Of a DNA stretch of 64,000 nt, positions 38,883 to 48,405 are shown piece after piece. The stretch spans positions 56,706 to 120,705 of the forward strand of contig DAHUXR010000001.1 in assembly GCA_027307045.1 (NCBI GenBank). The letters run 5' to 3'. The DNA comes from Acidobacteriaceae bacterium (GTDB lineage: Bacteria > Acidobacteriota > Terriglobia > Terriglobales > Acidobacteriaceae). Below the pieces are notes generated by a model that had not been told where the DNA came from, ran no database searches, and saw only the letters and a program-made list of their open reading frames with translations. Every line of letters begins with the position of its first letter. Position 1 is the stretch's first letter. The position numbers and the translations under genes are program-made.

Positions 38883-40136
38883 CTAGCGTAGCGGCATGCT
38901 GGCGCCCTCAAATACTTTTGTTACCGTACTGCGGCCGACGCCATAAATGATGAAGCTTTTATCGTCGAAGCCATATTCACGGAAGAGCAGCTCGGCCAGG
39001 CCGTCGCCATCGACATCGACTGCGTCGATTAGCTCCAGCCGCGGGGCCACGTCGAGCCGAGAAGAATCAGTCACGCTGGAGGCAAGCTTCTGCGGCATGC
39101 CTTCAAAGTCCACGCGGGCAATTACCGTTACGTAACGCGAGACAAATTTTCCCGGCGTGCCTTTACCGCCCTGCGCCAGGTAGCTGCCGGGAATTTCCGC
39201 GCTGAAAACGATGACGGCATCATTGCTGAGGTCGAGATCAAAAGAGCGCATCACCACATTCTGAAGAGAATTGGTGTTCAGCTGGGCGTTTTCCCGTGGA
39301 AGCTGCGCGAGCGCAAGTTTGCGCATCTTGGCTTCCATCTGTTGCTCCTCACCGGGCTTCCATTTGAAAGCAAAAGAGCGGATGTCCGCTGGTTCGTTAT
39401 CGGAGACGGCCACAAATGTCTTGGTGCCGGAGGGGACCACAGGCAGCTTGGTGCGCGGAACGGGCAATCCCGCTGCTGGGGCTTGGGCAGACGGAGTAGG
39501 CGAAGGTTGCGGCGTTGATTCTGGCTCCGGGTGGATGGGAGAGCGCCGCCGGAGGACGGGCCGGTCAGCATCGTCCGGCGCGCCAGCCGATGAATCGCTT
39601 GAAGGTGCACTTGGAGATGAGGGCGCACTTGAAGAAGAAGTGCTGGTTGTGGAGTCAGTGCCCGGCGCGGGCGTGCTGGCCGGCGTGGGTGACGGGGCGG
39701 CATCGCCGCGATGAATAATCGGCCGGTCGTCACCTGTGGTTACAGGAGCAGTCGCCTGCGCTTTCCTGGGTTCTTCCGCTACCTGCCATTTGGCCAGCGC
39801 GGTCCAGACCTTATTGTTGGTGCTGTTCAGGATAGTGGCGTAGCCAACGGGAATGCCATCTTTCTGCGCTTCATAGACAATGCCGTTATCCAGCGCCATG
39901 GGCTGCGGCGCGGCTTTATAGATACTGGCATCATGGAAGCTTCCTTCGTCAAGAATGGCGACGGGAAAAACGTGCGTGGCAACAATGCCGGCGGAGTCTG
40001 TAGTGATCTCAACCACGGCGGTGGCCCGCAGCTTGTGCGCCTTACGACGCTGGGCAAACGCGGTGGTGACGGCCGCGGCACATACCAGCACGAGCACCGC
40101 GCTGGCCAGGAACCTGCTTCTGCTATATAAATTCAT
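38883..40136 (-). CDS. Secreted hypothetical protein with Pro/Ser/Thr-rich linker
   Basis: Signal peptide from MNLYSRSRFLASAVLVLVCAAAVTTAFA; low-complexity centre (PSPTPASTPAPGTDSTTSTSSSSAPSSPSAPSS). Confidence 0.75.
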   Translation of the reverse strand: MNLYSRSRFLASAVLVLVCAAAVTTAFAQRRKAHKLRATAVVEITTDSAGIVATHVFPVAILDEGSFHDASIYKAAPQPMALDNGIVYEAQKDGIPVGYATILNSTNNKVWTALAKWQVAEEPRKAQATAPVTTGDDRPIIHRGDAAPSPTPASTPAPGTDSTTSTSSSSAPSSPSAPSSDSSAGAPDDADRPVLRRRSPIHPEPESTPQPSPTPSAQAPAAGLPVPRTKLPVVPSGTKTFVAVSDNEPADIRSFAFKWKPGEEQQMEAKMRKLALAQLPRENAQLNTNSLQNVVMRSFDLDLSNDAVIVFSAEIPGSYLAQGGKGTPGKFVSRYVTVIARVDFEGMPQKLASSVTDSSRLDVAPRLELIDAVDVDGDGLAELLFREYGFDDKSFIIYGVGRSTVTKVFEGASMPLR

Positions 40137-40160
40137 TGATCTTATAAACACGGAAAACCT

Positions 40161-40616
40161 ATGGAAGTTAATGATAAAGCCCCGGAGTTCTCTCTTGCCA
40201 ATGAAGAAGGCAAGCCAACCGCATTGAAAGATTATCGTGGAAAGAACGTGGTGCTGTTCTTTTATCCGAAAGCCAACACGCCCGGTTGAACGATTGAGGC
40301 GTGCGGGTTCCGCGACGCATACAAGCAGATTCAGAAGACGGGAGCGGTGGTGCTGGGGATTTCAGCCGATAAGCCCTCTGCCCAGAAGAAATTCAAGGAA
40401 AAATACGACCTGCCTTATTCCCTGCTGGCCGATGAGGACAAGGCCGTCTGCAACAAGTACGGCGTGATGAAGGAAAAAAGCATGTACGGCAAGAAGTACA
40501 TGGGAATTGAGCGGACGACGTTTGTGATCAACCCGGAAGGCAGGATTTCAGCCGTGCTGACCGGCCTGAAGCCAGATGAGCATGCGGCAGCAGCCATGGC
40601 GGCGCTGAAGAATTAA
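40161..40616 (+). CDS. bcp: Thioredoxin-dependent peroxiredoxin (Bcp/PrxQ type), putative selenoprotein with in-frame TGA (Sec43)
   Basis: MEVNDKAPEFSLANEEGKPTALKDYRGKNVVLFFYPKANTPG[TGA 40287-40289]TIEACGFRDAYKQIQKTGAVVLGISADKPSAQKKFKEKYDLPYSLLADEDKAVCNKYGVMKEKSMYGKKYMGIERTTFVINPEGRISAVLTGLKPDEHAAAAMAALKN*. Confidence 0.9.
40299..40318 (+). promoter_or_regulatory. Candidate bacterial SECIS hairpin 3' of the in-frame TGA
   Basis: GCGT-GCGG-[GTT]-CCGC-(G bulge)-ACGC; loop begins with G, 17 nt between TGA and loop. Confidence 0.6.
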
Positions 40617-40727
40617 TAAGTAGAAATAACATCTAAAATATCGGCAGTTGTTCCCGCCCAGAGGAGAAAAGACCATTGTCACGTCCAATATTGGACTTTC
40701 ATTCCTGGGGGCTTTCATAGCGTTTCG

Positions 40728-41546
40728 TCATACATCGAGGCCTGGAAGGTTTGGACCCTTTTTCTTAGCTTTCTTTTGTGCTGTGATCAACTTCTTAATG
40801 GGCTCTTCAACCGGTAGATCTTCTGGCATGGTTCCACCGATGCGTCCAATTGCATCTCGTACCTGCGCCCCGACTGCACGGTGTGCGTTTATGGCTGGCA
40901 GTTCTCCCTGAATGCGTTCACGTTCCAATTTCTGCTGTGTTTGCGTAATACGAAATTCATTCGCTGCCAATTCGGCATGCCCAGCACGATCAAGCAGATC
41001 TTCTGAGTGAGCGATCCGTTTTCGCTGTTTTAGTTCTCGCAATCCCATGCCGTATAGACCACGATAGCCTGCGTCCGTAAAGAGTCCGAACCGCTTGACC
41101 CCTGCGTTGCGAGCGGTGCCATTTAGAACATTGTTACCCCGGCGCACACGATCCCGCAGTGCTATGCGCTTTGATTGATCCTGAACTTCCTGCCTTCGAG
41201 TTTGAGCGGCGAAATAAGATTGTGACGTTGAAATTTCGGGTTTGCTGGAGTCCCCATTCATCGCAATCAGGTAACAGGCATAGCGTGTTAAGTAACAATC
41301 TGCCCTAGCAAGCTTTGCACCCTTACCAGCAGTTATCATCTTCGTAGTATCAAGAAAGTGATAAGTAACTCTGAAGCCTGCATTTGCACACGCCATTTTT
41401 GATTTCTCAATGACACCCTCGAAGTTTTCCCACCTGTCGTACCCAAGTATCGGCTGAATGTCTCGCGCCATCCAATAATCCTCACCGTTTGGGGCCATAC
41501 GTTTCAATTGCTCAAGTGCTTTAATCACAGAATCAATCGAGTCCAT
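40728..41546 (-). CDS. dinD: DNA damage-inducible protein D (DinD)-like
   Basis: GEDYWMARDIQPILGYDRWENFEGVIEKSKMACANAG...ARADCYLTRYACYLIAMNGDSSKPEIS. Confidence 0.85.
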   Translation of the reverse strand: MDSIDSVIKALEQLKRMAPNGEDYWMARDIQPILGYDRWENFEGVIEKSKMACANAGFRVTYHFLDTTKMITAGKGAKLARADCYLTRYACYLIAMNGDSSKPEISTSQSYFAAQTRRQEVQDQSKRIALRDRVRRGNNVLNGTARNAGVKRFGLFTDAGYRGLYGMGLRELKQRKRIAHSEDLLDRAGHAELAANEFRITQTQQKLERERIQGELPAINAHRAVGAQVRDAIGRIGGTMPEDLPVEEPIKKLITAQKKAKKKGPNLPGLDV

Positions 41547-41672
41547 ACCGGGAACAACCTCCTATAATTGAGCAATATAGCACGGATTGAATGGGTTTAC
41601 CCATCATTTTCCAATCTTGCTTTTCTGTTCCAATCCCTTTTATACTCTGGGTTGAAGGTGGCTGGAGGGAAA

Positions 41673-42110
41673 ATGGGATTACGCGAAAACTTTCAGAAAA
41701 TGATTGACAAGAAACAGCAGGAGATTCGTGGACTTGAGATGCAATTGCGGGAAGCCAGTGCATACATTCAGGCACTGCAGGACTCAATGAAACTGCTTCC
41801 CCGTGACATTGTCAATAGTGCATCTGAATCAGAACACACCTTGCGTGAGGGAAGCACCTTAGCCAAGACGCGCGATCTGCTTAGGCATTCGGGAGTGCCG
41901 ATGCCGATTAGCGAAATACTGAAATTACTTGGTCAACCGCAAGACAAAAAGCACCGCATTTCTCTTGCTGGCACTCTTTCTGGCTACGCGAAAAAAGGAC
42001 GCGTTTTCACTAGGACCGCACCGAACACATTCGGCTTGGTTGAATTTGGATCCACTGAGCCTGCTGCGGAGGAAGAGCTACCAGAAGAATTCGGCAGTAT
42101 GACCCAGTAG
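41673..42110 (+). CDS. Coiled-coil plus winged-helix/HARE-HTH-like hypothetical protein
   Basis: FQKMIDKKQQEIRGLEMQLREASAYIQAL then LAKTRDLLRHSGVPMPISEILKLLGQ...LAGTLSGYAKKGRVFTRTAPNTFGL. Confidence 0.65.
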   Translation: MGLRENFQKMIDKKQQEIRGLEMQLREASAYIQALQDSMKLLPRDIVNSASESEHTLREGSTLAKTRDLLRHSGVPMPISEILKLLGQPQDKKHRISLAGTLSGYAKKGRVFTRTAPNTFGLVEFGSTEPAAEEELPEEFGSMTQ

Positions 42111-42137
42111 TCACTAAGATTGTCCTCAAAGTTGCGC

Positions 42138-42707
42138 CTACTTAGAACCGGTGATCGTGAAGGTTAAGACACTTTCCGCTGGAATCCTGACTTCCTGCTT
42201 GCCTGTGGCGGCAGCAACTCCTGTCCCGGCAGCAGCGCCCGCTCCAGCGCCGATGGCAGCACCTTTGCCGCCGCCAGCCACTGCTCCAATCAGCGCTCCG
42301 GCACCTGCGCCTCCGCCGATCTTGGTTGCATTGCTCTTGGTGTGGCTCTTGCCCTGGCGGGTAACGCGCGAACTATAGACAGTTTCACCATTGATGGAAG
42401 TCAACCGCAATGTAAGAGCGCCCGGTTTATGCAGGCGTCCGCTGCGGTTTACGTAGGTTACTTTGCCTTTGACTGGAGCGCCCGCGTGGACCACGACCTT
42501 GCCATGTTCAACAATCTCATGCGTGAGAGTTCCGCTCCATACTTCGCCCGTATGCGCTGTGGCTGAACTCAAAGACGTGTTGAGGCGGATGGTGGCGTGG
42601 CTTCCCGCAGGAATGGTTGTGGCCCCAGCCCCCGACGCCAAGGCCAACAGCAGGGCGAATACAATTGATCTTTTAAACCTCATGGCATGCCTCCAGTAGA
42701 AATCCAC
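42138..42707 (-). CDS. Secreted glycine-zipper-containing hypothetical protein
   Basis: Signal peptide; GGGAGAGALIGAVAGGGKGAAIGAGAGAAAGTGVAAATGKQEVRIPAESVLTFTI. Confidence 0.75.
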   Translation of the reverse strand: MDFYWRHAMRFKRSIVFALLLALASGAGATTIPAGSHATIRLNTSLSSATAHTGEVWSGTLTHEIVEHGKVVVHAGAPVKGKVTYVNRSGRLHKPGALTLRLTSINGETVYSSRVTRQGKSHTKSNATKIGGGAGAGALIGAVAGGGKGAAIGAGAGAAAGTGVAAATGKQEVRIPAESVLTFTITGSK

Positions 42708-42803
42708 AGCAACTGCGTCTTATTTAAGCAGCTTTGGATGATGCGATGATTTTAATGCTGCAATGAACTGCTATACACTTTCCGGTGAGAATCGGAGGAA
42801 CTA

Positions 42804-44630
42804 ATGCGAGCGTGGCCTTTGGTGCTTGTACTTTTATCTTTGCCTGTGATGGGGTGGGCTGCGCCACGGCCGAGCGCAGCCAAAGCGCTGCACAATCTGT
42901 TCAACGCGGCGTGGGACCAGGAGATGCAGGAGCGTCCGGAAGATGCGTCTGAACTGGGCGACCGCCGCTGGAATGATCGCTGGACGGACCGAAGCCCGGA
43001 AGCGTATGCGCGCCGCGACCAAAATAACCACGAGATTCTGGCGAAGCTAGCGAAGATTGACCGCTCTCAGCTGACCAAGACCGACCAGCTCAATTACGAC
43101 CTGTTCCAAAAACGCTATGCCGACCGCATTGAGCAATACAAAGTCCGCTGGTTCCTGATGAGCTTTAACCAGCGTGAAGGCCCGCAAACCAGTGACGACC
43201 TGGGAAACTCACTGCGTTTTGAGAGGGTGAAAGATTACGAAGATTGGCTGGCGCGTCTGCGCGCGGTGCCCACGGCTCTGGACCAATTTACTGCCCTGCT
43301 GCAAGAAGGAATCCGCGAACGCATGGTGCACCCGCGCGTGATCATGGAGCGGATTCCGGCGCAGATCGATAAGCAGATTGTGAGCGATCCCACGCAGAGC
43401 GGCTTCTACAAGCCATTCAAGACATTCCCATCTGCAATCAGCCAGGCCGACCAGCAACGGCTGCAGCAGGCAGCTCGTGAGGCAGTGGAGCAGCAGGTTG
43501 TTCCGGCCTTCACGAAGTTCAAGCAGTTCTTTGTGAGCGAATATCTGCCTGCCTGCTATGACAAAGTCGGTGCATGGCAATTGCCTCATGGCGAAGAGCT
43601 TTACGCGCAGATGATCCGCCACTACACGACGACGAATGAAACGCCGGAAGAGGTGCACCAGATCGGACTGAAAGAAGTGGCGCGCATCAATGCCGAAATG
43701 GACCGCGTGATGCAGCAGACGGGATTCAAGGGATCGCGCGATGAGTTTTTCAAATTTCTGCGTACCGATCCACAATTCTTTTATAAGACACCGGAAGAGT
43801 TGTTTGTGGCTTACAAGGCGGTGGCCAAGACGATTGATCCGAACCTGGTAAAGGTATTTCGCACGCTGCCGCGCGAGCCTTATGGAGTTGAGGCTATTCC
43901 TGCGGCCTTCGCGCCAGATACCACAGCCGCGTATTACCGCCCTGGTGCCGCTGACGGATCGCGCGCGGGAACCTACTTCGTTAATCTTTATAAGCCTGAT
44001 GCCCGGCCCAAGTGGGAAATGATGGTGCTTTCCATGCATGAATCGGTACCGGGACACCATTTGCAGATTGCCCGGGCGCATGAACTGGGAGAAATGCCCA
44101 ATTTCCGCCGCTACGGAGAATACACCGTTTATGTGGAAGGCTGGGGATTGTATGCGGAGTCGCTGGGCGATGACATGGGGCTTTACAGCGATCCGTATTC
44201 CAAGTTTGGCCAACTCAGCTACGAAATGTGGCGGGCCGTGCGGCTGGTGGTTGATACGGGAATCCACGTGAAGCACTGGACGCGCGAACAAGCAATTAAA
44301 TACTTCATGGAAAATTGCCCGAAGCACGAACTGGATATCACGAATGAAATTGACCGCTATATTGCGTGGCCGGGACAGGCGCTGGCATACAAGACCGGCG
44401 AGTTGAAGATTAAAGCGTTGCGAGCGCGTGCGAAAGAAAAGCTGGGAGCGAAGTTTGACCTGAAAGATTTTCATGATGTGGTACTGGGAGCCGGGCCGCT
44501 GCCGCTGGATATTCTGGAGCGGAACGTGGATGAATGGATTGCGACAAGGGCTGCTGGCTCTGTGGCGAATTCGGCGGAGCGAAGCGCGACGAAGCGTAGC
44601 ACGGCGAACCTTGGTGTGGCGAAGAAGTAA
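42804..44630 (+). CDS. DUF885 domain-containing (metallopeptidase-like) secreted protein
   Basis: SMHESVPGHHLQIARAHELGEMPNFRRYGEYTVYVEGWGLYAESLGDDMGLYSDP. Confidence 0.92.
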   Translation: MRAWPLVLVLLSLPVMGWAAPRPSAAKALHNLFNAAWDQEMQERPEDASELGDRRWNDRWTDRSPEAYARRDQNNHEILAKLAKIDRSQLTKTDQLNYDLFQKRYADRIEQYKVRWFLMSFNQREGPQTSDDLGNSLRFERVKDYEDWLARLRAVPTALDQFTALLQEGIRERMVHPRVIMERIPAQIDKQIVSDPTQSGFYKPFKTFPSAISQADQQRLQQAAREAVEQQVVPAFTKFKQFFVSEYLPACYDKVGAWQLPHGEELYAQMIRHYTTTNETPEEVHQIGLKEVARINAEMDRVMQQTGFKGSRDEFFKFLRTDPQFFYKTPEELFVAYKAVAKTIDPNLVKVFRTLPREPYGVEAIPAAFAPDTTAAYYRPGAADGSRAGTYFVNLYKPDARPKWEMMVLSMHESVPGHHLQIARAHELGEMPNFRRYGEYTVYVEGWGLYAESLGDDMGLYSDPYSKFGQLSYEMWRAVRLVVDTGIHVKHWTREQAIKYFMENCPKHELDITNEIDRYIAWPGQALAYKTGELKIKALRARAKEKLGAKFDLKDFHDVVLGAGPLPLDILERNVDEWIATRAAGSVANSAERSATKRSTANLGVAKK

Positions 44631-45806
44631 ATGACAACGGTTGCAGAGAGGGTTTCGGCAACGGCCAGCGTTAACGCGCGCGGGCGCTCAGAGCGTTCGG
44701 TGCGGTTTTATCGTCCTGAGCTGGATGTGCTGCGCTTCTTCGCCTTCCTGGGCGTGTTTATTTTTCATGCGGCTCCGCGCACCATGGATTTTTATGACCG
44801 TGCCGCATCTCCGCACTGGCTGAGTAGCTTGCTCATCCCTACGTTTGGCGCGGGCGCTTACGGCGTGGATTTATTTTTCGCGCTAAGCGCCTATCTGATA
44901 ACCAGTCTGCTGCTGCGCGAGCGTGCCACCACCGGAGCATTGGATCTGCGCGGCTTTTATCTTCGGCGCATTTTGCGCATATGGCCGCTGTACCTTGCTT
45001 TTGTCGCGTTTGCGGCGGCCTTTGCGGCCCTGGTTCCGGGGCAGAATCTACCGATGAAATATGTAGTCGGCTACAGCCTTCTGGCGGGGAACTGGGTTTA
45101 TGTTTTTTACGGTTTGCCGGCGTCTTTCGCGGTTCCGCTGTGGACCGTGTCAATTGAAGAACAGTTTTATCTGGCATGGCCGCTGGCGCTGCGCAAAGCT
45201 TCGGCTCGCGCGATGGCGATCATCGCCCTTGGAATATTGGTGGTGGCAAACGCGTGGCGCGTGTGGCTGGCAGTTTCCGCTGCGCCGGTTGAACGCATTG
45301 AATACAACACTTTCACGCGGCTTGATCCCATCGCGTTTGGAATCCTGATTGCATTGTTCGGCCACAAGCTCCCTTCTTTTACTCGTCTGCAACGCGCGGC
45401 GCTGCTCTGTTGCGGAGTTGTGACATGGATTGCGGTGTATGCGTTCACGGTTACCAGTCCTGCGTTGAAGTTCACTACGTGGCAGATGGCCGTGGGACAT
45501 CCGTTTACGGCGCTGGCCAGCACTGCGGTGCTGCTGTCAGTCCTGGGGACGCAGCACGCGTTCTTTCGCAATCGGGCGCTGCTCTATCTGGGAAAAATTT
45601 CTTACGGTCTTTACGTGCTGCATGAGTTCGCGCATTTCTGCGCCATTCGCCTGGTGCATGCCTCCACGCCTTTCATGGTCCTGGTGCAGTCGCTCGTGGG
45701 ATTGGCGCTGACCATCCTGCTGGCTGCGGCTTCGTATCGCTGGCTGGAAAGCCCATTTCTGCGATTGAAAGAACGCTTCGCGCATGTGCAGTCGCGGCCG
45801 GTATGA
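44631..45806 (+). CDS. Acyltransferase family 3 (OafA/YrhL-like) membrane protein
   Basis: YRPELDVLRFFAFLGVFIFHA; AYGVDLFFALSAYLITSLLLRE; LWTVSIEEQFYLAWPL. Confidence 0.9.
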   Translation: MTTVAERVSATASVNARGRSERSVRFYRPELDVLRFFAFLGVFIFHAAPRTMDFYDRAASPHWLSSLLIPTFGAGAYGVDLFFALSAYLITSLLLRERATTGALDLRGFYLRRILRIWPLYLAFVAFAAAFAALVPGQNLPMKYVVGYSLLAGNWVYVFYGLPASFAVPLWTVSIEEQFYLAWPLALRKASARAMAIIALGILVVANAWRVWLAVSAAPVERIEYNTFTRLDPIAFGILIALFGHKLPSFTRLQRAALLCCGVVTWIAVYAFTVTSPALKFTTWQMAVGHPFTALASTAVLLSVLGTQHAFFRNRALLYLGKISYGLYVLHEFAHFCAIRLVHASTPFMVLVQSLVGLALTILLAAASYRWLESPFLRLKERFAHVQSRPV

Positions 45807-46423
45807 CGCCCGATGCCAAGCTGCTGCGACGCGCTTTCTTCAATCGCGATCCGCGGATAGTCGCGCATGAATTGTTGGGCAAGTTGATCGTCCGTCGCGA
45901 AGCTCGCAAGCAGCTTGCGGGACGCATCGTTGAAGTGGAGGCTTATCTTGGCGCGGGCGATCTTGCGGCGCACGCCGCCGCCGGCCATACTCCTCGCAAT
46001 GCCGTGCTCTGGGGACCTCCGGGACACGCTTATGTTTACTTCATTTATGGCGTGCATTACTGCCTTAATATTTCCTGTCTGCCTGCGGGCGAAGCGGGCT
46101 GCATTCTGATCCGTGCTCTGGAGCCCGTGAGTGGCTTGCGCAACATGGCGGAAGCGCGGGGGCTGGCCGATCTCGAACTCCCGTCGGTCCGCGATTTGCG
46201 CAAGCTGGCCAGCGGTCCGGGCAAGCTGTGCGAAGCGCTGAGCATTACGCGTCCGCGGGATAATGCAAAAGACATGCTTTCTCCTAAATCGGACCTCCAA
46301 GTAATGAGCGACGACTTTCGCGTGCAGGAAGTTGCGGTCACACAGCGCATCGGAATTACTAAAGCGGCGGAGCTGCCGTTGCGGTATGTGATTGCAGGAA
46401 ATTCCTTCGTTTCAAAAAAGTAA
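45803..46423 (+). CDS. DNA-3-methyladenine glycosylase (AAG/MPG family)
   Basis: LRRAFFNRDPRIVAHELLGKLIV; IVEVEAYLGAGDLAAHA; HAYVYFIYGVHYCLNISC; GPGKLCEAL. Confidence 0.93.
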   Translation: MTPDAKLLRRAFFNRDPRIVAHELLGKLIVRREARKQLAGRIVEVEAYLGAGDLAAHAAAGHTPRNAVLWGPPGHAYVYFIYGVHYCLNISCLPAGEAGCILIRALEPVSGLRNMAEARGLADLELPSVRDLRKLASGPGKLCEALSITRPRDNAKDMLSPKSDLQVMSDDFRVQEVAVTQRIGITKAAELPLRYVIAGNSFVSKK

Positions 46424-46446
46424 GCCGCCAAGCTCTTGCTAGAAAT

Positions 46447-47316
46447 CTATCTTGGCTCCGCCGCATTTCCTTTTCCCGTCACCAAAATATTGTCGATCAA
46501 CCTTGTACTTCCCACGTAAGCCGCCACTGCAACCAGCGCGCCGCCGGAAATATCGGCCACGGGCTCGAGCGTGTCGCGGTTTACGATCTCAAAATAATCC
46601 AGTTTGACCGCGGCTTCTTCCGCCATCACCTGTGCACCGGCGACTTTCAGCCGCGCAGAGCTGCTTTCACCGCGATCCGCCAGCGTCTGCACGCGCATCA
46701 GCGAGCGATACAAAACCAGCGCCTGCTTGCGCTGATCGGGATTCAGGTAGGCGTTGCGTGAGCTCATCGCAAGTCCATCGGCTTCGCGCATGATCGGGCA
46801 GACCACGATTCGCACATCAAAATTCAGGTCGTGCACCATCTTGTTGATGATGGCTACCTGCGCGGCGTCTTTCTGTCCGAAAAAAGCAAAGTCAGGCTGC
46901 ACGATGTTGAACAGCTTGGCCACCACGGTGGTTACGCCGCGGAAATGTCCAGGACGCGAATGGCCATCCAGTTTTTCGCTCAGGCCTTCCACGTTCACCC
47001 ACGTCGTCGCGCCGGGAGGATACATCTCTTCCACCGACGGCAGAAAAAGATAATCGCATTTCTCCGCGGCCAGCATGGCTGAATCTTTTTCCGCGTCTCG
47101 CGGATACTTGCTGAAATCTTCCGTCGGCCCAAACTGCAAGGGATTCACAAAGACTGAGGTGATCACCACGTCAGCCTGCGCGCGCGCCGTGCGCACCAGT
47201 GAGAGATGTCCCTGATGCAACGCGCCCATCGTAGGCACAAAGCCCACGCGTTTGCCGGCGCGGCGTGCCTCTTTGCTTACAACTGTAACTTCTGCGGCAG
47301 AAGCGAGAATGAGCAT
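46447..47316 (-). CDS. panC: Pantoate--beta-alanine ligase
   Basis: VGFVPTMGALHQGHLSLV; FFGQKDAAQVAII; SSRNAYL. Confidence 0.96.
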   Translation of the reverse strand: MLILASAAEVTVVSKEARRAGKRVGFVPTMGALHQGHLSLVRTARAQADVVITSVFVNPLQFGPTEDFSKYPRDAEKDSAMLAAEKCDYLFLPSVEEMYPPGATTWVNVEGLSEKLDGHSRPGHFRGVTTVVAKLFNIVQPDFAFFGQKDAAQVAIINKMVHDLNFDVRIVVCPIMREADGLAMSSRNAYLNPDQRKQALVLYRSLMRVQTLADRGESSSARLKVAGAQVMAEEAAVKLDYFEIVNRDTLEPVADISGGALVAVAAYVGSTRLIDNILVTGKGNAAEPR

Positions 47317-47326
47317 GGGGGAAGGC

Positions 47327-47469
47327 GGTACTTAGTATTTGGTACTTAGTAATTGGTTACGCAAAATTAAATCCTCGACAAATCGGATAATCTTCACAAC
47401 GATGTCTGGGGCCTGATTATTTCACCGGCTCCGGAGTGGCTCACTACCAAGTACCAAATACTAAGTACC
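47327..47469. repeat. 21-bp perfect inverted repeat flanking a ~100-bp spacer
   Basis: GGTACTTAGTATTTGGTACTT at 47327-47347 and AAGTACCAAATACTAAGTACC at 47449-47469. Confidence 0.9.
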
Positions 47470-47481
47470 AATTGCCAGCCG

Positions 47482-48405
47482 TTACTTCGCGTACGCCTTC
47501 ATTTCCTTGCGTCTCAAAATCGCTTCCAGCTCCGCCTTGGTGTCCTTGGGCAGATGGTACGATTCCGCGTCGTTGGGATACATGCGCGTCTCAACGTCGG
47601 CCTTGAACTGCTGCACGGCATTGGTAAAGAGCGCGGCGGCATCGCCATACTGGCGCACAAATTTTGCCGGCGGCGCAAACGTCAGGTTCACCAGATCATG
47701 GAAGACCAGCACCTGGCCGTCGCAGTCGGGGCCGGCGCCAATGCCAATCGTCGGCGCGCTCACCTCGCGGGTAATCATCTGTGCAACTTCGCGCGGCACG
47801 CCTTCCAGCACGATCGAAAACACTCCGGCCTTATCCAGCGCAACGGCGTCTTTCACCAGGCGCTCAATGCCGGAAAAATCCTTGCCCTGGACTTTATATC
47901 CGCCCATCTTATGCAGTGACTGCGGCGTCAACCCAATATGCCCCATCACCGGCACTTCAGCGTCGAGCACGCGCTTCACCAGTCCCACGCGTTGCGCGCC
48001 GCCTTCCAGTTTTACGGCTTCAGCGCCCGCTTCCTTCACAAAGCGCAGGGCGTTGTGCACGCCGCTTTTTTCGTCTTCATGGTAGGCGCCAAAGGGCATG
48101 TCGGCAATCACCATGGCCGCCCGCACCGCGCGCCGCACGGCCCGCGTGTGGTGCAGCATTTCTTCCATCGTAACGGGCAGGGTGTTGTCATAGCCCAGCA
48201 CAACCTGGGCCAGTGAGTCGCCCACCAGGATCATGTCAATCCCAGCCTGGTCCACCAGCCGCGCCGTGGCGTAGTCATACGCCGTGAGGCAGGTAATGGG
48301 CTCATGCTGCAGCTTTTTCTCGTGGATTGTGGTGGTGGTAATTTTCGGTCGGATAGCCGGTTGAGCGCCGTGAAGCTGCCCCCCGTTAAACGAAGTGATG
48401 CTCAT
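47482..48405 (-). CDS. panB: 3-methyl-2-oxobutanoate hydroxymethyltransferase
   Basis: ITCLTAYDYATARLVDQAGIDMILVGDSLAQVVLGYDNTLPVTMEEM; likely start MSITSFNGG at 48405. Confidence 0.95.
   Translation of the reverse strand: MSITSFNGGQLHGAQPAIRPKITTTTIHEKKLQHEPITCLTAYDYATARLVDQAGIDMILVGDSLAQVVLGYDNTLPVTMEEMLHHTRAVRRAVRAAMVIADMPFGAYHEDEKSGVHNALRFVKEAGAEAVKLEGGAQRVGLVKRVLDAEVPVMGHIGLTPQSLHKMGGYKVQGKDFSGIERLVKDAVALDKAGVFSIVLEGVPREVAQMITREVSAPTIGIGAGPDCDGQVLVFHDLVNLTFAPPAKFVRQYGDAAALFTNAVQQFKADVETRMYPNDAESYHLPKDTKAELEAILRRKEMKAYAK

Noticed and set aside
43209-44474. 421-aa minus-strand ORF
   Set aside because: Antisense to the DUF885 gene; same explanation.
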